A stretch of DNA of 5,188 nucleotides, from contig CAIRMY010000185.1 in NCBI GenBank assembly GCA_903879775.1, forward strand, positions 1 to 5,188. Direction: 5' to 3'. Source of the DNA: an uncultured Bacteroidota bacterium. GTDB lineage: Bacteria; Bacteroidota; Bacteroidia; NS11-12g; UBA955. Made by a program: the position numbers and the translations under genes. The notes under the pieces were generated by a model, which made no database searches, was not told the DNA's origin, and was given only the letters and a program-made list of their open reading frames with translations. Position 1 is the first letter of the stretch, and each line of letters starts with the position of its first letter. Shown here piece after piece: positions 1 through 5,177 of this stretch.

Positions 1-371
1 TGAATCATAAAGTCTTTGATTACACGGTGAAATTTCAAACCGTTGTAATAAGGAACACCCTCAGCTTTGGCGTTATTTTTAATTTTACCTTCAGCCAATC
101 CAACAAAATTGCAAACTGTTAATGGAGTTTGATCGAAATGTAATTTAATCACAATTACACCTTTGTTGGTTTTCATTTCAGCATACATACCATCAGGCAA
201 TGCCGCATACGCCGCAGGTAAGTCGTTTTTTGTATTTTGATTTGTCATATTAGATTTCTTTTGAGTTGTAGGTTTCTTTTGATCAGTAGTGGCCATGTTT
301 TTTTTACTATTCTGAGCAAATGCAGTCATAGAAACTGCGAACATTGCAATAAGTGCTAGGTATGTTTTCAT
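1..371 (-). CDS. secreted cyclophilin-type peptidyl-prolyl cis-trans isomerase (N-terminal part, truncated by window edge)
   Basis: Translating the minus strand from the ATG at 371-369 gives 123 complete codons before the window edge, so the C-terminal part is missing. Residues 1-19 form a signal peptide (MKTYLALIAMFAVSMTAFA, then Q), pointing to export to the periplasm or beyond. Residues 20-50 are a Lys/Gln/Thr/Asn-rich linker, probably disordered. The cyclophilin fold starts near residue 61, with MKTNKGVIVIKL and TPLTVCNFVGLAEG. It reaches the active-site block FHRVIKDFMIQ at 114-124, in which R116, F121 and Q124 match CypA Arg55, Phe60 and Gln63. The family catalyses proline cis-trans isomerisation, here presumably to help extracytoplasmic proteins fold. 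Its ATG overlaps the stop of the upstream MmcQ-like gene (ATGA), so the two are probably co-transcribed and translationally coupled. The family call is secure; substrates are unknown. Confidence 0.93.
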   Translation of the reverse strand, partial: MKTYLALIAMFAVSMTAFAQNSKKNMATTDQKKPTTQKKSNMTNQNTKNDLPAAYAALPDGMYAEMKTNKGVIVIKLHFDQTPLTVCNFVGLAEGKIKNNAKAEGVPYYNGLKFHRVIKDFMI

Positions 372-715
372 GAGTTTAATATTTCTTCTTTTAGTTTTTT
401 AGGCAATTTTTGTACCACTTCATCGAATGAGTGTTGAATGAGCGAAAATACAAAATCTAAATTTAATCCTTCTAAGTAAACGGTATTCCATAAACTTTTA
501 TTCAAATGAAACCCAGGTTGAATTTGCTCATATTGCTCTCTAAGTTCAATTGCTTTTTCAGGATTGCATTTCAAACTAATTGATTGAAAGTTATTTATAT
601 CGCCAAGGCAGAATATTTTACCAGCTACTTTCCATACTATTGTAGACTCGTCGAAAGGAAAAGTTTCTTCGACGAATGGTTTACCTAAACAATAATTTTG
701 AATATATTCGAACAT
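368..715 (-). CDS. MmcQ/YjbR-family protein (DUF419)
   Basis: This is a 115-residue, full-length protein of the MmcQ/YjbR family, small single-domain cytoplasmic proteins with a CyaY-like fold that are often annotated as DNA-binding although the biochemical role is poorly known. Family hallmarks visible in order are IQNYCLGKPFVEETFPFDE near the N-terminus, the VWKVAGKIFCL strand pair, SLKCNPEKAIELREQY, the PGFHLNKSLWNTVYLEG block and the C-terminal HSFDEVVQKLPKKLKEE helix. The start is taken at the ATG at 715-713. A TTG directly upstream (718-716) would add one residue but is the less likely start. The stop overlaps the start of the secreted cyclophilin by 4 bp, which makes an operon likely; why a cytoplasmic protein is coupled to an exported isomerase is not evident. 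A perfect TAnnTTTG box lies 22 bp upstream of the ATG. Confidence 0.9.
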   Translation of the reverse strand: MFEYIQNYCLGKPFVEETFPFDESTIVWKVAGKIFCLGDINNFQSISLKCNPEKAIELREQYEQIQPGFHLNKSLWNTVYLEGLNLDFVFSLIQHSFDEVVQKLPKKLKEEILNS

Positions 716-732
716 CAAATTGTGATTTCAAG

Positions 733-763
733 TTCCACAAAACTAATCATTCCTTTAACTTTG
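733..763 (+). promoter_or_regulatory. putative promoter of the MORN-repeat/kinase pair
   Basis: TAACTTTG at 756-763 is an exact match to the Bacteroidota -7 consensus TAnnTTTG. A near-consensus -33 element, TTC at 733-735, sits 20 bp upstream, within the usual 19-21 bp spacing. Transcription would begin near 768, leaving a leader of about 17 nt without a Shine-Dalgarno sequence before the ATG at 785. The element lies back to back with the -7 box on the other strand (738-745), only 10 bp apart. Confidence 0.5.
738..745 (-). promoter_or_regulatory. putative -7 box (TAGTTTTG) for the MmcQ-like/cyclophilin operon
   Basis: Read on the minus strand, 745-738 is TAGTTTTG, an exact match to the Bacteroidota -7 consensus TAnnTTTG. 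Transcription would start about 4-6 bases further on, giving a leader of roughly 15-20 nt before the ATG at 715. I see no clear TTG at the -33 position (plus-strand 765-769 is only an A/T run), so the promoter is plausible but half-supported. Confidence 0.45.
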
Positions 764-784
764 TAAAAATATTTATCGATAGTA

Positions 785-1972
785 ATGCAAAAAAATAGTC
801 TAAGAATTGCCTTTTTAATGGCTTTAACCTTTTCTGCAACTTTATTTGCTCAACCAAATAAAAAAGTTAAATCGCCTAGCAATCAATCCAATGAAAATAC
901 AATTCAGGTTCCAACAGGAACTGTCATTCCTAAAGAGGTTAAAGTAAAAAGAATTCGTTGGGAAAAATTTACTTTTGATGCAAATGGCGTGGCTTTTTAT
1001 GAGGGACAGCCATACAGTGGACCATTTTATCAAATTTTTGAACCGTCAAAAGATGCATCTCAGAAATTTATAACTTCGAAAGAAGGTTTTATGGTGAATG
1101 GTTTAAAAGATGGAGAGTACAAAGAGTATAGTAAAAAAGGCATCCGCCAAGTCAAAGAAACGTATCAAATTGGTTTGAAAAATGGTCCATTTGAATATTA
1201 TTTTGAAGACAACGGAGCAATTGAATTTACCGGTGAGTTTTTAAAAGGAGAACTTCACAATGAAGTTGTTTGTTATTATAAAAGTGGTCAGAAAAAATTT
1301 GTTAACCATTATAACAATGGAAACAGAAATGGAAGCTGCATTGCTTATTTTGAGAATGGCCAAATTGAATCTGAAGCAACCTTTGTGAATGAAATTCCAG
1401 ATGGCGATGAAATTGGATATTTTGCAGATGGATTTGTTAGGCACATTAAAACGTTTAATATGGGAATTCTGAATGGTAGAAATTATGTATTCCATAAAAA
1501 CAATTGTCCTGCCATTGAAGAATATTATAAAAATGGCAAATTAGATAGCGTTCAACGTGTTTTTGATGTGAAAACATGCAATATTATTAGCTCTGGGTTT
1601 TACAAAGAAGGCGTTAAACATGGAACTTTTGTAACCTATGACATGTTTGAACATTTTGGTGATACCATTGAAATGAAAACTTACGATAATGGACAAAGAA
1701 ATGGGTTTTCTGTTGTGTTCAAAGATAAGTTTGATGAGAAATTGCAAAGGAAAGTCTTACTTCCAGATACGTATGGCAATTATATCAATGAATCACCTGA
1801 TGGATTATGGTTTTATGGTATGGTTTCGAATTTTCAAAAACGACATGGCGCCTATGATATGGGCATTAAAATTGGGGAATGGTTATATTACGACATTGAA
1901 GGTAAGCTACTGCTTAAACAATGGTATGACCAAGACGGAGTGAAAACCAAAGAGAAATTCTTTAAGAAATAA
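785..1972 (+). CDS. secreted MORN-variant repeat protein (YwqK-type antitoxin-like repeats)
   Basis: This 395-residue protein has a signal peptide at residues 1-22 (a hydrophobic core, then LFA before Q23) and a polar linker to about residue 50. The rest consists largely of degenerate repeats of about 22-25 residues with the pattern NG...xG....Y...G. Examples are DGEYKEYSKKG, LKNGPFEYYFEDNG, YNNGNRNGSCIAYFENGQ, MGILNGRNYVFH and IKIGEWLYYDIEGK. The repeats span roughly residues 95-385 and match MORN_2-type repeats, often auto-annotated as 'toxin-antitoxin system YwqK family antitoxin'. That label rests on repeat similarity only; no toxin gene is visible here, and the signal peptide argues for a periplasmic or surface role, perhaps protein or envelope binding. 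No T9SS C-terminal sorting domain is evident. The stop is followed after 1 bp by the kinase ATG, so the two genes share a transcript. Repeat family is confident; function is unknown. Confidence 0.88.
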   Translation: MQKNSLRIAFLMALTFSATLFAQPNKKVKSPSNQSNENTIQVPTGTVIPKEVKVKRIRWEKFTFDANGVAFYEGQPYSGPFYQIFEPSKDASQKFITSKEGFMVNGLKDGEYKEYSKKGIRQVKETYQIGLKNGPFEYYFEDNGAIEFTGEFLKGELHNEVVCYYKSGQKKFVNHYNNGNRNGSCIAYFENGQIESEATFVNEIPDGDEIGYFADGFVRHIKTFNMGILNGRNYVFHKNNCPAIEEYYKNGKLDSVQRVFDVKTCNIISSGFYKEGVKHGTFVTYDMFEHFGDTIEMKTYDNGQRNGFSVVFKDKFDEKLQRKVLLPDTYGNYINESPDGLWFYGMVSNFQKRHGAYDMGIKIGEWLYYDIEGKLLLKQWYDQDGVKTKEKFFKK

Positions 1973-1973
1973 G

Positions 1974-2630
1974 ATGGCTGAACATAAAATCGAACCTTTT
2001 GTCATTGGTATGACAGGACTTTCCGGCGCAGGAAAATCATTTTATGTGAATGCCCTTAAAAGTCGTTTGGGTAATTTGGTTTCAGTTGTTGGGTTCGACG
2101 ATTATTATAAGCCTTTAGAATTTCAAGAAGTTGATCATCACGGAGAGGCAAATTATGATTTACCTCAGGCACTATATTCCGATAAATTTCATGAAGATTT
2201 GCTTCAGTTGCTAGAATACCACCCTGTAATGATAAAAAAGTATCAATTCGAACATTACGATGCCCCTGAGGTGGTAGAGCCTATTTATCCAGCTCCTATT
2301 TTATTGGTTGAGGGATTGTTTGTGATGGAATTTGAAGCTGTAGATGCACTCCTAGATTATAGGGTGTTCATAGATTGTGATTTGGATTTATGTTTCGAAC
2401 GGAGGCTAAACAGAGATATCGCAGAAAGAAATATCCCTCGAAAAAGAAGTTTACATCAATGGGAACACCATGTGATGCCTGCTTACGAAAATTTCATTTT
2501 GCCACATAAAAATAGATGCAATTTAGTGATTGAGAACAATGGTCCTGCAGAAGAGAATATACAAAAAATAGTTGACATTGTCAAGTCAACTTCGCATCCT
2601 ACGGTTTCACAATTGCTTAGTGCAATTTAA
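1974..2630 (+). CDS. uridine kinase (Udk)-like P-loop kinase
   Basis: This is a 218-residue cytoplasmic P-loop kinase of the uridine kinase/phosphoribulokinase family, the usual length for Udk. Visible motifs are the Walker A GLSGAGKS at 15-22, DDYYK at 42-46 (Udk: DSYYK), NYDLP at 60-64 (Udk: NYDHP), the ILLVEGLF strand at 109-116 and the lid segment RRLNRDIAER at 143-152. In the family these bind ATP and a nucleoside and phosphorylate the 5'-hydroxyl, turning uridine or cytidine into UMP or CMP for pyrimidine salvage. The base-binding block is divergent: YQFEHYDAPEVV replaces the YxYxEHTR pattern and lacks its Arg, and the spacing to the following EP is about three residues shorter than in E. 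coli Udk as I recall it. Substrate preference is therefore uncertain. It follows the MORN-repeat gene by 1 bp with no promoter of its own, and its stop lies 1 bp from the convergent phosphoesterase stop. Confidence 0.85.
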   Translation: MAEHKIEPFVIGMTGLSGAGKSFYVNALKSRLGNLVSVVGFDDYYKPLEFQEVDHHGEANYDLPQALYSDKFHEDLLQLLEYHPVMIKKYQFEHYDAPEVVEPIYPAPILLVEGLFVMEFEAVDALLDYRVFIDCDLDLCFERRLNRDIAERNIPRKRSLHQWEHHVMPAYENFILPHKNRCNLVIENNGPAEENIQKIVDIVKSTSHPTVSQLLSAI

Positions 2631-2631
2631 T

Positions 2632-3135
2632 TTACAATAGAATTTGTTCGCTGCCTCTTTCTGAGGTGTTGTAAATTGCAAAGCTAGCTGGTCCAAAAAT
2701 GCCTGCAATTTCGCCAGGATTCATATAAAGCGCACGGCCAAATTTTTGTTTGTGATATTGATGTGTATGTCCAAAGAAAACGGCATCATACCAATTGGTT
2801 TTAATCATTGTGTGGGCGTAAAATGGATAATGCGTGACCCCAATTTTAACACCATCTAAAATTAATTGATTTTCCATATCACCAATATACTCTCCATGAA
2901 TGTTTAGGTTGGGATATTCGGCGGCAATTTTCTGAATGTTAAATCGATCTCCGTCATTATTTCCGAAAACTGCATGAACAGTTAAATTACTTTTCCCTAA
3001 TTCGTGAATCACAAAGGGCGAACAAAAATCTCCACAACAAATGATTGTGTCGATATTTCTATCGTTAATGATTGATAATGATGCTTTTAGGTTGGTTAGA
3101 TTGTCGTGTATATCGCTAATGATGGCAAATTCCAT
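2632..3135 (-). CDS. YfcE/MJ0936-type metallophosphoesterase
   Basis: This 167-residue calcineurin-like phosphoesterase has the full set of metal-binding motifs: DIH (D8, H10), GD (35-36), GNND (58-61), a single histidine in THYP (H102) and GHTH (122-125). Family members are compact cytoplasmic enzymes with a dinuclear metal site that hydrolyse phosphomonoesters or phosphodiesters; the natural substrate is usually unknown. The start is set at the ATG at 3135-3133 because the protein then begins directly with the MEFAIISDIHDN strand typical of the family. The frame stays open upstream to 3498, but that extension would lie antisense over the ferredoxin gene and has no family similarity. It converges on the kinase gene (1 bp between stops) and diverges from the ferredoxin gene across 66 bp. 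I see no clean minus-strand promoter in that gap. Confidence 0.93.
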   Translation of the reverse strand: MEFAIISDIHDNLTNLKASLSIINDRNIDTIICCGDFCSPFVIHELGKSNLTVHAVFGNNDGDRFNIQKIAAEYPNLNIHGEYIGDMENQLILDGVKIGVTHYPFYAHTMIKTNWYDAVFFGHTHQYHKQKFGRALYMNPGEIAGIFGPASFAIYNTSERGSEQILL

Positions 3136-3153
3136 AGAAAGATTTTTAAAATT

Positions 3154-3185
3154 TTGCTCGAAAATACAAAACGGTTGTAAATTTG
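3154..3185 (+). promoter_or_regulatory. putative ferredoxin promoter (TTG - 21 bp - TAAATTTG)
   Basis: TAAATTTG at 3178-3185 matches the Bacteroidota -7 consensus TAnnTTTG exactly. TTTTG ending at 3156 supplies the -33 TTG at 3154-3156 with a 21-bp spacer, so both elements and the spacing fit. Transcription would start near 3190, giving a leader of about 12 nt before the ATG at 3202. This is one of the two best promoter matches in the window. Confidence 0.6.
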
Positions 3186-3201
3186 CAGCAAATATTTTCA
3201 A

Positions 3202-3549
3202 ATGGCTATCATAATCACCGAAGAATGTATCAATTGTGGCGCTTGTGAGCCCGAATGTCCGAATAATGCAATTTATGAGGCAGGAGTTGACTGGACAATT
3301 GCCGATGGAACGGGAGTTATAGGCATGTTCAAGATGGCCAATGGGCAAGAAGTGGAGGTAGATCATAAGTTTACAGCGATTAGCAATGAGGTTTACTTTA
3401 TTGTGCCCGATAAATGTACAGAATGTACTGGCTTTCACGAAGAACCACAGTGTGCAGCTGTTTGTCCTGTAGATTGTTGCGTGCCAGATCCAGACCACGT
3501 AGAAAGCAAAGAATTGCTGTTAGATCGCAAAACACGTCTACATTTATAG
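3202..3549 (+). CDS. 2[4Fe-4S] dicluster ferredoxin (Alvin-like, with inter-motif insert)
   Basis: This 115-residue ferredoxin has two cluster motifs. The first is C9-x2-C12-x2-C15-x3-C19-P (CINCGACEPECP). The second is C72-x2-C75-x8-C84-x3-C88-P (CTECTGFHEEPQCAAVCP), with the longer loop between its second and third Cys seen in Allochromatium-type ferredoxins. Such proteins carry two [4Fe-4S] clusters and move single electrons in the cytoplasm at low potential. Residues 21-71 between the motifs are longer than in the roughly 80-residue classical forms. To my knowledge this extended form is common in Bacteroidota and is not an anomaly. Two extra cysteines (C92, C93) follow the second motif. 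No redox partner gene lies nearby, so its electron donor and acceptor cannot be inferred. It has its own promoter and a hairpin just after the stop, and is probably monocistronic. Confidence 0.95.
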   Translation: MAIIITEECINCGACEPECPNNAIYEAGVDWTIADGTGVIGMFKMANGQEVEVDHKFTAISNEVYFIVPDKCTECTGFHEEPQCAAVCPVDCCVPDPDHVESKELLLDRKTRLHL

Positions 3550-3554
3550 TCGCA

Positions 3555-3573
3555 CTCAAAACTATTTTTTGAG
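3555..3573 (+). terminator. 7-bp inverted repeat after the ferredoxin gene, possible weak terminator
   Basis: CTCAAAA (3555-3561) and TTTTGAG (3567-3573) form a perfect 7-bp stem around the loop CTATT, starting 6 bp after the ferredoxin stop. Stem GC is low and no T-run follows, so it is a poor Rho-independent terminator. It may instead protect the 3' end or be an operator, because its right arm contains the -33 TTG of the next promoter. Confidence 0.3.
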
Positions 3574-3598
3574 AATCAATCATAGAGTTACATCTTTG
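3569..3598 (+). promoter_or_regulatory. putative promoter of the peptidase gene cluster
   Basis: CATCTTTG at 3591-3598 matches seven of eight positions (all but one of the six defined bases) of the Bacteroidota -7 box TAnnTTTG. TTG at 3569-3571 lies 19 bp upstream, the expected -33 spacing. Transcription would start near 3602-3605, only 4-7 nt before the ATG at 3609, so the mRNA would be nearly leaderless. The -33 element lies inside the right arm of the hairpin at 3555-3573. Confidence 0.45.
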
Positions 3599-3608
3599 TA
3601 TCATCGCT

Positions 3609-4355
3609 ATGTTCGAGGTACAATATATTTGTTTGCAATCTTGGGTCCCTGTAAGGGTATCTGAAAGCAGTGCATCAGAAATGGTTACATCGTTGCTTTT
3701 TGGTGAAACTTGCACTGCCATTGGAGAGAAAAATGATTGGTTACAAATTAAAACCAATCATGATGGTTATGCTGGATACATTCCAAAAAACTATTTGGTT
3801 CCTTTTGAGCCTTATTCGAATGTCAACTGGCAAGTGGTTCTTGAGCCATATACCTATTTGAAAAGCGAATTTTCTGTGATTCAGCTTTCGCCAGGTAGTA
3901 AAATTCCAGTTTCGAAAATTGTTTCAATTGATGGAATGGCCTATCAATGGGTGAGCGGACTCGGTGATAAAAAAATTGTAAATGTTTTAGAACATGCTAA
4001 ATGGTTTCTAAACACTCCATATTTATGGGGTGGTCGAAGTATATTTGGTATTGATTGCAGTGGGTTTGTACAAGTTTTAGCGCAAATGGCACATCTTAAA
4101 ATGCCTAGAGACGCATATCAACAAGCGTTAATGGGACAAAGAAGAATGTGGCAAAACAAACAAGTGGGCGATTTGGCTTATTTTGAAAATGATTCGGGTA
4201 AAATTAACCATGTTGGAATTATTTTTACGCCCAATACCATCATTCATGCATCTGGAAAAGTGAGAATTGATGAATTTACACCAAAAGGAATTGTGCATGC
4301 TCAAACGAAAGAATTGACGCATAAATTAACAGATATCAGAACTTGGACTATATGA
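3609..4355 (+). CDS. C40-family (NlpC/P60) cell-wall peptidase with N-terminal SH3-like domains
   Basis: This is a 248-residue cysteine peptidase. The C-terminal NlpC/P60 domain (about residues 125-248) has the catalytic Cys in GIDCSGFVQV (C150), the catalytic His in INHVGIIF (H201) and the third polar residue in IIHASGKVRID (H213). PYLWGGRS at 137-144 precedes the Cys as in the family. Residues 1-65 look like a bacterial SH3 domain (VPVRVSES, NDWLQIKT, GYAGYIPKNYL), and 75-120 may be a second one. Such enzymes cut the gamma-D-Glu to diamino-acid bond in peptidoglycan stem peptides. There is no signal peptide, and the architecture resembles YkfC-like enzymes, so cytoplasmic hydrolysis of recycled muropeptides is the likeliest role (inference). 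Its last 4 bp overlap the next gene. Confidence 0.9.
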   Translation: MFEVQYICLQSWVPVRVSESSASEMVTSLLFGETCTAIGEKNDWLQIKTNHDGYAGYIPKNYLVPFEPYSNVNWQVVLEPYTYLKSEFSVIQLSPGSKIPVSKIVSIDGMAYQWVSGLGDKKIVNVLEHAKWFLNTPYLWGGRSIFGIDCSGFVQVLAQMAHLKMPRDAYQQALMGQRRMWQNKQVGDLAYFENDSGKINHVGIIFTPNTIIHASGKVRIDEFTPKGIVHAQTKELTHKLTDIRTWTI

Positions 4356-4798
4356 AATTGATTGAATATATTGACGAATTTAAAGGATCTTATCACGGGC
4401 TAGAGGGTGTTAAGTTTGGATTCGATACTGGGCAGTCTGAAGCCCATGTTGATTTAACTGTAAATGCGGCAATGACATATTTGCAAGGCTTAATGATGTC
4501 GGGCAAAATTTCGGAAATTCAATCGCTTGCAACTGCAGGTCCCGAAGCACTCAGAGATAGTCAATACTTTCAAGACCTGATGCAACAATGCGCCAATAGT
4601 TATTATGGACTTGATTGGGACATGGAACGGAAAAAAGTATTGGCCGCGAGTATTTTGGCTTTTATTTTGGAGGGACTTAGGGTGAAATTTCAATCGGGTG
4701 GGTATGAATCGAATGCCCAAGGTGTAATGAAGTTTTTAGGTATTGATATGGGAATACTTGGTAAAATGGGTGGCATGTTTGGTCGATTCTTCAAATAA
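4352..4798 (+). CDS. hypothetical protein, predominantly helical, translationally coupled to the NlpC/P60 peptidase
   Basis: I do not recognise this 148-residue protein. The start is the ATG at 4352-4354, whose ATGA overlaps the peptidase stop by 4 bp; an in-frame TTG at 4343 is less likely. There is no signal peptide or clear membrane segment. Residues 1-25 look folded and mixed (MKLIEYIDEFKGSYHGLEG). The middle reads as amphipathic helices (NAAMTYLQGLMMSGKISEIQ, then KKVLAASILAFILEGLRVKF). The end is rich in Gly, Met and Phe (MGILGKMGGMFGRFFK) and could be an amphipathic or interaction segment. The overlap implies co-expression with the peptidase and perhaps a shared job in cell-wall recycling, but nothing in the sequence proves that. 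Confidence 0.8.
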   Translation: MKLIEYIDEFKGSYHGLEGVKFGFDTGQSEAHVDLTVNAAMTYLQGLMMSGKISEIQSLATAGPEALRDSQYFQDLMQQCANSYYGLDWDMERKKVLAASILAFILEGLRVKFQSGGYESNAQGVMKFLGIDMGILGKMGGMFGRFFK

Positions 4799-4808
4799 TC
4801 TATCTCAC

Positions 4809-5177
4809 ATGGGAAAACATTTATTGAAAATTTATTTTTTGGGGATGTTTTTTCTGACTTCCTTTTTAAATGCACAGTTTGGTGATTTTGTTCGCCCAGA
4901 AAAGGCTGTTACAGGTTTTGATTATAATGTCATCTTAACCAATTATAACGATTTTAAATATTTGAAATCTCATATCCCTGAATTTAGCAATATCGAAAAA
5001 TTGAGGATTGACGGTGCTGTAGATGTGAATCTACTATCAGAAGTTGCAAATAAATTACTCGATTGTTCAGCCCTTTCGGTGTTATATCTACTTATTACAT
5101 CGGATAGTAATTTCCTATGCTTTTCAAAGTACGTTGTACTTTTTATTTTCTCTGTTTTAGCCATATTATTTTTCTAA
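4809..5177 (+). CDS. short secreted protein with leucine-rich-repeat-like stretch, possibly a truncated gene
   Basis: The start is the ATG at 4809, 10 bp after the previous stop, because it opens with a clean signal peptide (residues 1-22, hydrophobic core FLGMFFLTSFLNA, then Q23). Earlier in-frame starts (from 4743) would bury that peptide inside the upstream gene. Residues 60-95 resemble one or two degenerate leucine-rich repeats (IEKLRIDG, LLSEVANKLL, ALSVLYL). The last 15 residues, from about 108, turn into a continuous hydrophobic tail ending VLAILFF, unlike an LRR cap, and the DNA for it contains a perfect hairpin (5126-5142). At 122 residues it is far shorter than typical secreted LRR proteins, and the frame stays readable after the stop (F S K) to the window edge. 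It may be a real small protein, a nonsense-truncated gene or one interrupted by a repeat element. Confidence 0.55.
   Translation: MGKHLLKIYFLGMFFLTSFLNAQFGDFVRPEKAVTGFDYNVILTNYNDFKYLKSHIPEFSNIEKLRIDGAVDVNLLSEVANKLLDCSALSVLYLLITSDSNFLCFSKYVVLFIFSVLAILFF
5126..5142. repeat. perfect 7-bp inverted repeat within the 3' end of the leucine-rich gene
   Basis: AAAGTAC (5126-5132) and GTACTTT (5136-5142) form a perfect stem with a 3-nt GTT loop, followed by a T-rich run (TTATTTTC). It lies inside the reading frame, about 33 bp before the stop, and encodes part of the hydrophobic tail. It could be a weak terminator or part of a dispersed palindromic repeat; only one copy is present in this window. Confidence 0.4.

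Noticed and set aside
785..1972. Toxin-antitoxin system based on the YwqK 'antitoxin' label for MORN-variant repeats
   Set aside because: No toxin-like gene is adjacent (the neighbour is a metabolic-type kinase) and the protein has a signal peptide; the label reflects repeat similarity only.
21..1980. Search for tRNA, CRISPR or IS-type repeats in the window's left part
   Set aside because: No cloverleaf, regularly spaced direct repeats, transposase or terminal inverted repeats were seen; the only periodicity is the MORN protein repeat.
2611..2627. AATTGC/GCAATT inverted repeat at the 3' end of the kinase gene as a terminator
   Set aside because: The stem is only 6 bp with two GC pairs, lies inside coding sequence and has no proper T-run; it could arise by chance in AT-rich DNA.
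2629..2677. Long-range stem AATTTACAA/TTGTAAATT, enclosing a CCTC/GAGG hairpin, at the convergent stop codons
   Set aside because: The arms are 9 bp but separated by 31 nt, very AT-rich and within the phosphoesterase coding end. It might form a bidirectional 3'-end structure, but I cannot separate it from chance.
3136..3498. Open extension of the metallophosphoesterase frame upstream of its ATG at 3135
   Set aside because: It runs antisense over most of the ferredoxin gene, has no family similarity, and the protein already begins correctly with the DxH-motif strand at 3135.
3398..3757. Minus-strand open frame of 119 codons across the ferredoxin end and the peptidase start
   Set aside because: It is antisense to two well-supported genes, shows no domain features, and covers the intergenic hairpin and promoter; it is a shadow frame.
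4743..4808. Upstream in-frame start for the last gene, adding 22 residues
   Set aside because: It would overlap the previous gene's C-terminal coding sequence and place the signal peptide internally; the ATG at 4809 gives a standard exported protein.
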